Shown here in pieces: positions 1 to 9,790 of a stretch of DNA of 64,000 nt. The stretch is from NCBI RefSeq assembly GCF_965638725.1, contig NC_134950.1:132137636-132201635 (forward strand). Reading direction: 5' to 3'. Under the pieces are notes generated by a model. It was given only the letters and a program-made list of their open reading frames with translations. It was not told the DNA's origin and ran no database searches. Numbering within the stretch: position 1 is the first letter of the stretch; every line of letters starts with the position of its first letter. Source of the DNA: Aptenodytes patagonicus. Taxonomy: Eukaryota > Chordata > Aves > Sphenisciformes > Spheniscidae. The position numbers were made by a program, and so were the translations under genes.

Positions 1-170
1 GATGGGATGAATATTCTTACAAGGTAATAATTGCACTCAGGGTTCTTTGTTCACAGAAGTACAAAAACTAATTTGTTTTTCTTTTAACCATATGCTTTTT
101 GCTAATATTGTACATTGTTTGGCTCTGTAGTGCCCTATTCTTTCAACCAACTTCTATTTCCAAGGTATTC

Positions 171-986
171 ATAGAATCACAGAATCCCAGAATGGTCGAG
201 GTTGGAAGGCACCTCTGCAGGTCATCTGGTCCATCCCCCCTACTCAAGCAGGGCCACCTAGAGCCAGTGGCCTAGGACCATGTCCAGATGGCTTTTGAAT
301 ATCTATCTCCAAGGATGGAGACTCCACAGCCTCCCTGGGCAACCCCTGCCAGTGCTCTGTCACCCTCACAGTGAAAAGGTGTTTCCTCATGTTCAGACGG
401 AGCCTCCTGTGTTTCTGTTTGTGCCTATCGCCTCTGGTCCTGTCACTGGGCACCACTGGAAAGAGCCTGGCTCCGTCCTATTTGCACCCTTCCTTCAGGT
501 ATTTATACACATTGATAAGATCCCCCCGAGACTTCTCTTCTCCAGGTTGAACAGTCCCAGCACTGTCAGGCTTTCCCCACAGGAGATGCTCCTGTCCCTT
601 CATCACCTTCGTGGCCCTTCGTTGGACTCTCTCCAGTATGTCCATGTCTCTCTTGTACTGGGGGGCCCAGCACTGGACACAGTACTCCAGGTGTGGCCTC
701 ACCGGTGCTGAGTAGACGGCAAGAATCACCTCCCTCGACCTGTTGGCAACACTCATCCTAATGCAGTCCAGGATACTGTTGGCTGCCTTTGCCACAAGGG
801 CACATTGCTGGCTCATGTTCCACTTGGTGTCCACCAGGACTCCCAGGTCCTTTGCCATGAAGCTGCTTTCCAGCCAGGCAGCCCCAGCACACATTGGGGG
901 TGCCTGGGTTGTTCCTCCCCAGGTGCAGGACTTTGCAGTTCCCTTTGTCGAACTTCATGAGGCTCCTGCAGCCCATTTCTCCAGCC
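171..986 (-). mobile_element. CR1 LINE fragment, 3' end with RT C-terminal region
   Basis: The left edge reads as the reverse complement of a CR1 3' end, with short repeated units of the ATAGAATCAC type, so the element lies on the minus strand. Minus-strand translation between about 960 and 250 gives the C-terminal part of a CR1 reverse transcriptase, with the recognisable segments [26 protein letters not shown] and [10 protein letters not shown], but broken by frame changes and stops. The part 5' of about position 986, where the catalytic RT core would be, is absent; this is the usual 5' truncation of CR1 copies. It is a dead copy. The subfamily was not determined. Confidence 0.93.
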
Positions 987-1689
987 ATATAAATCTCCAA
1001 ACCATAATTCCTGAAATTGTGATAGTTGTAACCTACCAAATGCTGTTGAACAGCTGAGTGCATACCTAATCTTAATTATGAGTTTACTTCATTTTCTAAT
1101 GGATTTGAAAGAATAAAGAATGGTTATAGAAAATGTAACAAATGACATCACTGTAGAAAAATGTTTAGCATAATTCTTATTCAAATCCATACAAACAAGA
1201 ATTAATCCTCAAAAAGTAGCTATGAATCATTGTTTCACAAGAGATTAAATTCAGGGCGCAGAGAACATGGCCAGGGCAAAAAGGCAACCACGATGAAGGT
1301 TTAAACACAGAATCTGCTAAATTTCAACCCTACATTTATTCATCTAGACCCAATTATTCCTTCATGCTCATAACAATAATTCCTTTTATGCACAACTAAT
1401 GTTTACTATAAACTTCAGAATAAAAAAACAGTACAAAATAAAACTAAGAAGTAAATGTTGCATTTTGATAAACATTTCAGACCAAATCCTAGTCTCAGTG
1501 AAGCCAGCATTAAAACTCACACTGATTTCAACTAAATTAGGATTTCATGTTTCAAACAGTTGCAATGGACAAACTGGCTCTTACAATCATGTAATCTTGG
1601 TGAAGACAGGAAAGTTACAGAAGTACAATACGCAAAGTACATTTGGTAAACAGAAGATAAAACTTTCAAAGATTATTTCACAGAAATGT
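987..1689. other. AT-rich intergenic DNA, nothing recognised
   Basis: Between the CR1 copy and the older LINE remnant I see only AT-rich sequence with many stops in all frames and no recognisable repeat edge. A short plus-strand open stretch at 1399-1701 has a Lys/Ile/Asn-rich composition typical of chance frames in AT-rich DNA. Confidence 0.5.
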
Positions 1690-2470
1690 AGGGCTAGATG
1701 AGTCCTTGGGAAACCATCCAGACTGAACCTCTCATTTCTGTTGATCTCTTCTGCACCTCCTATAGTTTGTCTACATCTTTTTAGAGTGTGGTGCAAAAAA
1801 CCAGACACAGCGTTCCGGCTGAGGTCTCACCAGTGCTGAGCATACCAGAATAATTTGCTTCATTATCTCAGTCATAACCTTCCTGCAAACATCTCCCCAA
1901 AACTACATTATTTCACTCTTTTGTGACACTACTGTATTATTGGCTTATATTTATCTTGCTATCCAGAATAAGCTCTGGATTCCTTCTGCTGTATTACTGA
2001 CAGATGGTCATTCCTCGTTTTGTTTCCGCGTATCTGATTTCTGCTTCGTAAGTGTTGATTTTCCAGATCTATTAAGTGAATTTATCCTCCCGATTATGGA
2101 CCATGATTCCAATTTGTTAAGATAGTTCTGCCCTTTACAGTACTTTCCCTCTCTTCCAGCTTGCTCTTACTCATAAATTTTGTAAGCACATTCTCCTTTC
2201 CACTATCCAAGTGCTTAATTATAATATTAAATAGAAATGACCTTAGGACAGACTCTGCTGGAACCTAACTTAAAATTCCCTCTCAGTTTGAAGCAAAACA
2301 CTGGGAACTCATCTTTGAGAGTCATTTTTCACTCTGCCTCTAGACTCTAGTCTATTGTTTGCTTGCAATATGGAACAATGTCAAATCCATTTCTAACAGC
2401 AAGATATATCATATCTCCCACGACCCCTTTGGTCATGAAGCCAATTATTTCCTTACAGTGTAGCTGTTGA
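1690..2470 (-). mobile_element. old L3/CR1-like LINE remnant
   Basis: Several blocks agree, in the right order, with the general pattern of old amniote L3/CR1 LINEs read in antisense. There is a block around 1765-1850 (TTTGTCTACATCTTTTTAG, then a segment corresponding to the 'competing for the sample, tracks of CCAGACACAG' type region), a block near 2200-2270 (CCACTATCCAAGTGC through AGGACAGACTCTGCTGG), and one near 2400-2435 (CAAGATATATCATATCTCCC). The intervening sequence is heavily diverged and contains deletions. The match is from memory of family patterns, not an alignment, so edges are approximate. Confidence 0.6.
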
Positions 2471-2639
2471 TGCTTCTTTTATTCTCATCTCTTAATAAGA
2501 ACATCCTGTAGGTTCACAGGCTGAGAATAGGAAGGCAGTGCTGTGTCTCTGACACTTCTTCACCCATCACTAAGGTCCTCAGCACTGCTTTTTTCCTCCA
2601 GACAGTAGTAAAGCATTCCCAGAGAGCAAGGAGGAGAAA

Positions 2640-2644
2640 CCCTG
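2640..2644. repeat. target-site duplication, left copy (CCCTG)
   Basis: CCCTG stands directly before the TG that opens the LTR, and the same five bases follow the closing CA at 3206-3210. A 5-bp duplication is the usual size for ERVL-type insertions. Confidence 0.85.
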
Positions 2645-2800
2645 TGTTGTGGTTTAACCTGGCAGGCAGCTGACCACGACACAGCCATTCGCTCACTCCC
2701 CCTGCCCCCAGTGGGATGGGGGAGAGAATCGGGAAAAAAAAAGTAAAATTCGTGGGTTGAGATAAAGACAGTTTAATAGGACAGAAAAGGAAGGGAAAGT

Positions 2801-2840
2801 AGTAGTAGTAGTAGTAGTAGTAGTAATAATAATAATAATA
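2801..2840. repeat. (AGT)n(AAT)n microsatellite inside LTR
   Basis: Nine or so AGT units pass into AAT units. The corresponding place in the LTR at 6405-6973 holds an ATG/AAT run, so the trinucleotide tract comes with the LTR family. Confidence 0.9.
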
Positions 2841-2961
2841 GAATATACAAAATAAGTGATGCACAATGCAATTGCTCACCACCCGCTGACCGATGCCCAG
2901 CCAGTCCCCGAGCAGCGGTCACCGCCCCCCGGCCAACTACCCCCAATTTATGTACTGAGCA

Positions 2962-2969
2962 TGACGTCA
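2962..2969. promoter_or_regulatory. CRE-type palindrome in LTR
   Basis: TGACGTCA is the full consensus for CREB/ATF binding. It lies in the LTR upstream (in viral sense) of an ACATAAAT TATA-like element. Both other LTR copies in the window have a one-base change here that destroys the central CpG. Function in this copy is inference. Confidence 0.5.
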
Positions 2970-3205
2970 CATGGTATGGAATATCCCTTTGGCCAGTTTG
3001 GGTCAGCTGTCCTGGCTGTGCCCCCTCCCGGCTTCTCGCTGGCAGGGCATGAGAAGCTGAAAAGTCCTTGACTAGTGTAAGCACTGCTTAGCAACAACTA
3101 AAACATCGGTGTGTTATCAACATTGTTCTCATCCTAAATCCAAAACACAGCACTGTACCAGCTACTGGGAAGAAAATTAACTCTATCCCAGCCGAAACCA
3201 GGACA

Positions 3206-3210
3206 CCCTG
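3206..3210. repeat. target-site duplication, right copy (CCCTG)
   Basis: Identical to 2640-2644 and directly abuts the CA end of the solo LTR. Confidence 0.85.
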
Positions 3211-6200
3211 CTATATAAACCCTACCAGTTCTGCCTCTCCCTCATTCTCCATTGCCCAGATCTGCAGCACCTTGTGTCTAGAGAAGACAGAAGGCATTGC
3301 AGATGCAAAAGGTAGGATGGGGGAAGTTGCAAAAACTGCCTATACTGGTTGGGAACTGTTGGTCTAGAGTAAATTTGATCATATTCTCCAAGTTTGAACA
3401 TCTCTCACTCTAGATATCCTTTAACCTGTTCTGCCTCTCTTCAGGCTAAATTTTAAAAAGCAGGTGGAAAATAAAGCAACTAGATCAGTTTTTAAAATTT
3501 GTTTTAAAAATCCAGACTTTCATATCAAAATGACATTGTTTAGTCCCTAAAATGCAATATAATTTGTTTATAAATAAATTAATAATGCATGGCAGGAAGA
3601 CGTTAATAGTTGAGTATTAATCTCAATAGCAACAGAAATCAAATGAGTCAATGATACCTATCACCTATTTTTCTCCCTTTCAGATGAACACAAAGCAAGG
3701 AACAAGTAGCAGAGATGGGGAAAAGCAATAACCTACAGTATCAAGGTTTGAACAGTCACTTGTTTTTCAAGATATTAAAAGTCCTGTTCTAACTCTCCTT
3801 CTCCTTTTCTTCCTTGCTGCTAAATTATATGGTTGATTTTGAGCACATACAAAAGTTAGATATTTAAAGGCATTCCAGAAAAAAAAGAGTTTCATTTTTC
3901 AGGATTGGAGCAGGGAAGAAGCTGTGAGGTGTGATAAAGTGGTAGAGGTAAAAGGGAGAGATCTGCATAATAACTGCTTATACCAATGCTGAGATCAGCT
4001 AGTGCTCTCAAATCTATGAGTGTTAAAAATAATTTGGGTCCATTGATGTGAACAATACTTTTTAAGCAAAGATTTTGATGTCTGAATCACTATATTAAAG
4101 GTGACGTGCAAACAACACAATAGTAGAATTTCCTAAAAAACCCAAAGCTACACACCACACAACTATAAAACACATCTTTTAGCTGAATGGAATGTCTACT
4201 TTTAAAACCAGCCTTACCCTCTTTAAAGATAATAAAAAAGAACAGAGAGAAGTCTATAATTTTTTTCCTTCAGGAATGTCTCAGACATTCTTTTACTCAG
4301 GGCCAGGTGAAAAGCGTTCTGCATACTCCTACCTCCTATGAAAAAAGTATTTTGTGTAATTCCTAGGCTCCGAAGGATTTCTCAAAGATACAAGACAAAG
4401 AACATGCGTCTCACCCATATTTTCCTTCTGGTGTACAGAAGGAAATATTCAAACATTCAAAACCCTGAAATCCACCGATGCTGTTCTATGTATTGGTATA
4501 AACATGTTATATGGGTTAAAATCCCCTGTGAGGTCACTTCAGTGAAATGGGTTGAAGTTTACCCTTACATATATGCATGTATACGGTATGAGCTTGTGTG
4601 AAATTTTCTGTTTTAAAGCAAACGTTTAAATGTAACAGATGTTCACTTTGTTCGCCTTTATAGTGCTGGGTAAAACCACTAAAGTTGTTCCAATATATGG
4701 TCATAATATTTTCTCTTTTTTTTGGCAGCCATCAGATTGCTTCAACTTCATTCAAACTCAAATGAGCAGTGCTATAGTAACAGTGAAGGTTTGATCTCAA
4801 ATTATATCTAATGTGATGTAAATGTAGGTTTCTAGGACAGAAGTTGTCCTGTCTTGTGTTACTGTTCTCTCCCCGCGCCCCTGCTCTTAGCCTCAGGAAA
4901 GCATCTCCCACCATTCTGTTGGATGTAGTAATTAGGAGCACAAGAAATGCCCTTCTGGGTCCAGCCACTGGTTCATGTTATCCCCGAACTCTGTCTCCGA
5001 CAATTGCAGTAGCAGATGCTACAGAGGGAGAATAATCTCTGCTCAGGATAAATTCTGACACAAATTTTAACAACAGAGGACAGGATCCAGGACGATGCCA
5101 GATACATGTTGCTTTTGAAAATGATTAATTTTATGATACTTTTTAGAAAATAAAACTGTTTGAATATTCTCTCAAAACAGACATATTCTATCAACTCTTA
5201 ACAGGGACAAGGAGAAGGTATCTCTCCCGTTTGCTCCATTGCTTTACATTACCTTTTTGCTCTTTGGTAACATGCCCCTGTTTCTGTGACCTTTCCTGTT
5301 GAAAATACTTGGACACACATTAACTATTATAACTCCATTCAGCTTCTCTAATTTGAAAGATGCAATCCCAGATGTGGCCCAGTGTTTACCTCCTGAGCAC
5401 AATCTCTTGGTTTCCAGTAAGTACCTTGGTAGGCATCCTGTTAGTTTTCACAGTTTGATCTTGTTTATTCATTGCATTCACTAATCGCTCTCTTTCCGCC
5501 TCTCAGTAGCATCAATATAGGATATATGTGTGGATTTAACATTCATGAACTTGGCTTGCTGTTCAGGCTTAGAAATTAAGGTATGTAGTCACTTACAAGA
5601 AACACTATATAGCATAATAATTATTTTGCAGAGATGGTATTTCCAGGCTAGGGTCTCTCTTTAAAACTGATGTATTCAAATGTCTACTATAATAACTAAA
5701 AAAACAAGAAGTAAAATTAATGATTACAGCATCTCACTGGCATGGTAAATGTCACACGTTTACTCTTCAACACTCTTCCTCTAAATATTTTTTTCTGTGT
5801 GTCACTTTTTCTTTATATGCTGCTACCTAAGATTGCATATACCTAGTCCTTAAGCCAACCTGAACATTTCAAGAATGGCTACAGTTTATGACACTATTAT
5901 GAAATCACAAAGCACCATTTATGTTTTTATTACTATTTTTGACACTTTCCTTGTATTCTTGGCAGCCATACAGTTGCATTCACTACCTCAGTGACAACCT
6001 CCCTGCCCCACCACAAAACTGAATCAGAGAGTAGACTTTGGAATAACTTCTTTACTTTTTTTCATCCTCCGTCATAACATAATCAAAGATTATTTGCTAC
6101 TTGAGTCAGAGTCATCCACACGGACTGCCAGTTTTCATTCTTATTACTCCAGATTTGCTAAAGATGGTGGGTTTTAGAGCATTTGCTGCCAGCACTTAAA

Positions 6201-6399
6201 CCACAGGGCTGCTCAGAAACATTCTGTATCAGTGGAGTTTGAGTGGGTGGACTGCCTTCAAGTACTTTGTTATGGGCAAACAACACTGCATTTTGGCATC
6301 ATTGGCACAGTCGCAGAGATAAGAAATTAATTGTTCAGTTTCTGCAAGATCTTTCAACAATCAAAACAGATGAATAGTTTATTACATTTAGTTCTATAC
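3211..6399. other. AT-rich intergenic DNA between two LTR insertions
   Basis: No gene, RNA or recognisable repeat seen. Open stretches such as 4338-4601 (+) and 4732-4968 (-) have no domain features, no credible splice context and no coding-like composition. Confidence 0.5.
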
Positions 6400-6404
6400 G
6401 TATT
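6400..6404. repeat. probable target-site duplication, left copy (GTATT)
   Basis: GTATT precedes the TG end of the provirus. ATATT follows the opposite end at 9791-9795, a 4-of-5 match consistent with one substitution since insertion. Confidence 0.6.
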
Positions 6405-6973
6405 TGTCATGGTTTAACCTCAGTTGGCAACTGAGCACCACGCAGCTGCTCGCTCACTCCCCCCATCCCCGGTCGGATGGGGGAGAGAATTGGAAGAGCA
6501 CAAGTGAGAAAAACTCATGGGTTGAGATAAAAACAGTTTAATAATTGAAATAAAATGATGATGATGATAATAATAATAATAATAAAATAATAATAATACA
6601 CAAAGCAAGCGATGCACAGTACAATTGCTCACCACCCGCCGGCCAATGCCCAGCCAGTCCCCGAGCAGCGGCCCCCCCAGCCAGCTTTCCCCAGTTTATG
6701 TACTGAGCATGATGTCACATGGTATGGAATGTCCCTTTGGCCAGTTTGGGTCAGCTGTCCTGGTTGTGCCCCCTCCCGGCTTCTCGTGCACCCCCAGCCT
6801 TCTCAGTCAGTAGAGCACGGGAAACTAAAAAGTCCTTGGCTAGCGTAAGCATTACCTAGCAATAACTAAAACATCGGTGTGTTATCAACATTGTTCTCAT
6901 CCTAAATCCAAAACACAGCATTGTACCAGTTACTAGGAAGGAAATTAACTCTATCCCTGCCGAAACCAGGACA
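6405..6973 (-). mobile_element. 3' LTR of the ERVL-like provirus
   Basis: This 569-bp LTR starts TGTCATGGTTTAACC and ends GAAACCAGGACA, and matches the solo LTR at 2645-3205 along its whole length. The CRE position reads TGATGTCA here. An ATG/AAT tract lies at about 6555-6599. Just inside it (6974-6990), the viral-sense strand reads AAGGGGTGGATAC, a plausible polypurine tract next to the 3' LTR. Confidence 0.92.
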
Positions 6974-7390
6974 GTATCCACCCCTTATTCTATACCATCT
7001 GCGTCATGCTCGTCTCATATTTTCCAGTACATTTTCATTAATCACCACCACCCCTTTTTTTTTTTTTAATATATATATATATATACACACAGAGATATCA
7101 TTCCCTTCGTCTGTGGGCCATCCCTCTAAAATGTTCGGTGAGTTCATTTAGTCCATGACTTCGGGCTCCATCTGTCATAATAATCTTCCAGGACAGGAAA
7201 AATGCAGATGGTGTGTGGTGTTGGATTGTTTCATGTTGAAGTCAGTTCTGGTACCATCATCACAGTGCTTTGCTTGGTTTCACCGAAGTTATTCTTCATT
7301 AGTCTGGGTGATTCTTATTGTAATAACATTAGTATGACATATAATATTATGTAGTACTTAACATCACATAATTCAGATCATTGGCTATTT
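6974..7390 (-). mobile_element. provirus 3' internal region, non-coding
   Basis: This stretch between the integrase remnant and the 3' LTR shows no recognisable dUTPase or envelope. It holds a T13 tract and an AT dinucleotide run at 7055-7086, and the putative polypurine tract next to the LTR. Confidence 0.55.
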
Positions 7391-8587
7391 TCACCCAAAA
7401 TCAAATCCCCTTGAGGTACACATCGGACTTCCCCATCCTTCCGCATTATCCACCAAGCACACCCAGGTCCTTGAGCAAAAGCAATCCCACGGATGGGTTT
7501 GCCTCTGCCCGAGGCAGGAATAACCCAAACTGTTTTCCCCAACATATTTTTTTATGTGCACTACAGGGACTTTATCCCCTTCTACAGTACATAAAAGTTT
7601 TGACTGGGCAGGGCCAGCTCGATTGGCAGATCCCCTCATGTTGACTAACCAGGTGGCCTTTGCTAAATGTCTGTCCCAATGTTTGAACGTCCCACCACCC
7701 ATTGCTCTCAGCGTAGTCTTTAACAGTCCATTGCATTGTTCGATTTTCCCGGAGGCTGGTGCATGATAGGGGATGTGATACACCCACTCAATGCCGTGCT
7801 CTTTGGCCCAGGTGTCTATGAGGTTGTTTCAGAAATGAGTCCCATTGTCTGACTCAATTCTCTCTGGGGTGCCATGTCGCCATAGGACTTGCTTTTCAAG
7901 GCCCAGGATAGTGTTCCAGGCGGTGGCATGGGGCACGGGATATGTTTCCAGCCATCCAGTGGTTGCCTCCACCATTGTAAGCACGTGGCGCTTGCCATGG
8001 CGGGTTTGTGGGAGTGTGATATAACCAATCTGCCAGGCCTCCCCATGTCTGTATTTCAGCCATCGTCCTCCATACCAGAGAGGCTTTAACCGCTTGGCTG
8101 GCTTGATTGCAGCGCATGTTTCACATTCATGGATAACCTGGGCTATAGTGACCATGGTCAAGTCCACCCCTCGATCACGAGCCCATCTGTACGTTGCATC
8201 TCTTCCTTGATGGCCTGAGGTGTCATGGGCCCACCGAGCTATAAATAACTCACCCTTATGTTGCCAGTCCAGATCCACCGGAGCCACTTCAATCTTAGCA
8301 GCCTGATCCACCTGCTGGTTGTTTTGATGCTCTTCAGTGGCCCGACTCTTGGGTATGTGAGCATCTACGTGACGGACTTTTACAACCAGGTTCTCCACGC
8401 GGGCAGCAACATCTTGCCACAATGCGGCAGCCCAGATGGGTTTGCCTCTGCGCTGCCAGTTGCTCTGCTTCCATTGCTGCAACCACCCCCACAGGGCATT
8501 TGCCACCATCCATGAGTCAGTACAGAGATAGAGCACTGGCCACTTTTCTCGGTCAGCAATGTCTAAAGCCAGCTGGATGGCCTTCAC
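7391..8587 (-). pseudogene. pol remnant: RNase H C-part and integrase
   Basis: Minus-strand translation from 8587 downwards gives the later part of an RNase H domain (segment YLCTDSWMVANALWGWL), then an integrase zinc-binding region with His residues (AHDTSGHQ) and CETC, then the catalytic core. Of the three acidic core residues expected in the DDE fold, the second (in ESDNGTHF) and third (in SGKIEQCN, near 7750) are present. The first position reads Gly (WQIGYI, codon at 8026-8024). A TGA stop interrupts the frame at about 7828-7826, after which the same domain continues to about 7640. The remaining C-terminal residues are not assignable. It cannot encode an active enzyme. Confidence 0.88.
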
Positions 8588-8638
8588 GTCTGCAAATTGG
8601 CTCGATTCACCTTCTCCTTCAGCAGTTTCTACAATTTG

Positions 8639-9007
8639 TCATATAGGACTCCATACAGCAGCCTTCCACCTCCGATGCTTTCCCACAAGACGACAGGACC
8701 CACCAGTGAACAGGGCATATTGCTTCTCATTTTCTGGTAGTTCATTATACAGTGGGGCCTCCTCAGCACATGTCACCTCCTCCTCTGGCGATATTCCAAA
8801 ATCTTTGCCTTCTGCCCAGTCCATGATCACTTCCAGGATTCCTGGGCGACTGGGGTTTCCTATTTGAGCCCGTTGTGTGATCAGTGCGACCCACTTACTC
8901 CATGTAGCAGCAGTTGCATGATGTGTACAGGGGATCTTCCCTTTGAACATCCAGCCCAGCACCGGCAGTCGGGGTGCCAGGAGGAGCTGTGCTTCAGTGC
9001 CAATCAC
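8639..9007 (-). pseudogene. pol remnant: RT-RNase H connection and RNase H start
   Basis: Continues the pol reading between the RT and integrase remnants on the minus strand. The segment YALFTGGSCRLVG corresponds to the opening strand of RNase H, where the catalytic Asp expected in the TDGS motif is Gly (codon at 8704-8702). A TGA stop at about 8638-8636 separates it from the rest of RNase H, and other stops lie between 9007 and 9271. The domain is broken. Confidence 0.85.
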
Positions 9008-9271
9008 TTCCGAAGCAGCTCGAACCCCTTCATATGCTGCTAATATCTCTTTTTCAGTTGGAGTATAGCGGGCCTCGGATCCTCTGTATCCCCGACTCCA
9101 AAACCCTAGGGGTTGACCTCAAGTCTCCCCTGGTGCTTTCTGCCAGAGGCTCCAGGTAGGGCCATTCTCCCCGGCTGTGGTGTAGAGCACATTTTTCACA
9201 TCTTGCCCTGCCCGGACTGGCCCCAGGGCTACTGCATGAACTATCTCCTCTTTGATTTGTTCAAAGGCTTG

Positions 9272-9740
9272 TCACTGCTCAGGGCCCCATTTGAAATCGA
9301 TCTTCTTTCGGGTCACTTGATAGAGAGGGTTTACAATCAGACTGTAATTTGGAATATGCATTCTCCAAAACCCCACAACGCCTAAGAAAGCTTGTGTTTC
9401 CTTTTTGCTAGTTGGTGGAGACATGGCTGTTATTTTGTTGATCACATCCATTGGGATCTGACGACGTCCATCTTGCCATTTTATTCCTAAAAACTGCATC
9501 TCCTGTGCAGGTCCCTTGACCTTACTTTGTTTTATGGCAAAACCGGCCTTCAGCAGGATTTGGACTATTTTCTTCCATTTTTCAAAAACTTCTCCTGCTG
9601 TGTTGCCCCACACGATGATGTCATCAATGTATTGCAGGTGTTCTGGAGCCTCACCCTGTTCCAGTGCAGTCTGGATCAGTCCATGGCAAATGGTGGGGCT
9701 GTGTTTCCACCCCTGGGGCAGTCGGTTCCAGGTGTACTGG
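9272..9740 (-). pseudogene. pol remnant: reverse transcriptase, palm part
   Basis: Minus-strand translation begins abruptly at QYTWNRLPQGWKHSPTI, which is mid-RT, and runs through the polymerase active-site motif YIDD (codons 9631-9620) into the thumb and connection region (FLGIKW, KKETQAFLGVVGF). The sequence upstream in viral sense is 5' LTR, so the fingers region and the first catalytic Asp region are deleted. The frame reads open through the LTR join by chance. This is the best-preserved part of the provirus and has the usual ERVL/foamy-like RT look. Confidence 0.9.
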
Positions 9741-9790
9741 TACCAGCTACTAGGAAGGAAATTAACTCTATCCCTGCTGAAACCAGGACA
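9741..9790 (-). mobile_element. outer 50 bp of the 5' LTR
   Basis: The bases TACCAGCTACTAGGAAGG through GAAACCAGGACA are the same as the terminal 50 bp of the other LTR copies. They end exactly where the ATATT half of the target-site duplication starts, and join mid-RT at 9740/9741, next to GTACTGGTACC. Confidence 0.88.

Larger units (their letters stand above)
2645..3205 (-). mobile_element. solo LTR, avian ERVL-type
   Basis: A 561-bp unit begins TGTTGTGGTTTAACC and ends GAAACCAGGACA, and is bounded by perfect CCCTG repeats. It is the same family as the LTRs at 6405-6973 and 53604-54054. Orientation is minus, deduced from the provirus at 6.4-9.8 kb, whose pol reads on the minus strand next to an LTR in this same orientation. 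No internal viral sequence is present, so it is a solo LTR, presumably left by recombination between two LTRs. It carries a TGACGTCA palindrome at 2962-2969 and an AGT/AAT trinucleotide run at about 2801-2840. Confidence 0.9.
6405..9790 (-). mobile_element. internally deleted ERVL-like provirus
   Basis: The element reads on the minus strand: 50 bp of 5' LTR (9790-9741), then directly the middle of reverse transcriptase, then RNase H, integrase, a short tail with a purine-rich tract, and a full 3' LTR (6973-6405). About 90 percent of the 5' LTR, the leader, gag, protease and the N-terminal part of RT are missing. The near-matching pentamers at 6400-6404 and 9791-9795 indicate that both outer ends are original, so the loss was an internal deletion. 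No env is visible, as is usual for ERVL. The coding parts contain stops, frame breaks and changed active-site residues, so this is an inactive fossil. Confidence 0.88.

Noticed and set aside
2773-3084. Open frames on both strands across the solo LTR, including a Tyr- or Leu-repeat protein
   Set aside because: They are read-through of LTR sequence and its trinucleotide tract. The same frames recur, broken differently, in each LTR copy.
6612-6848. Plus-strand open frames in the 3' LTR
   Set aside because: Antisense to the LTR; identical in kind to those in the other two LTR copies, so they are repeat shadows.
6974-7390. Possible dUTPase or envelope in the provirus tail
   Set aside because: No motif for either is visible, and the stretch is short and AT-rich.
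7554-9159. Plus-strand open frames opposite the provirus pol
   Set aside because: Shadow frames of the minus-strand integrase and RNase H regions, which have clear domain motifs while these do not.
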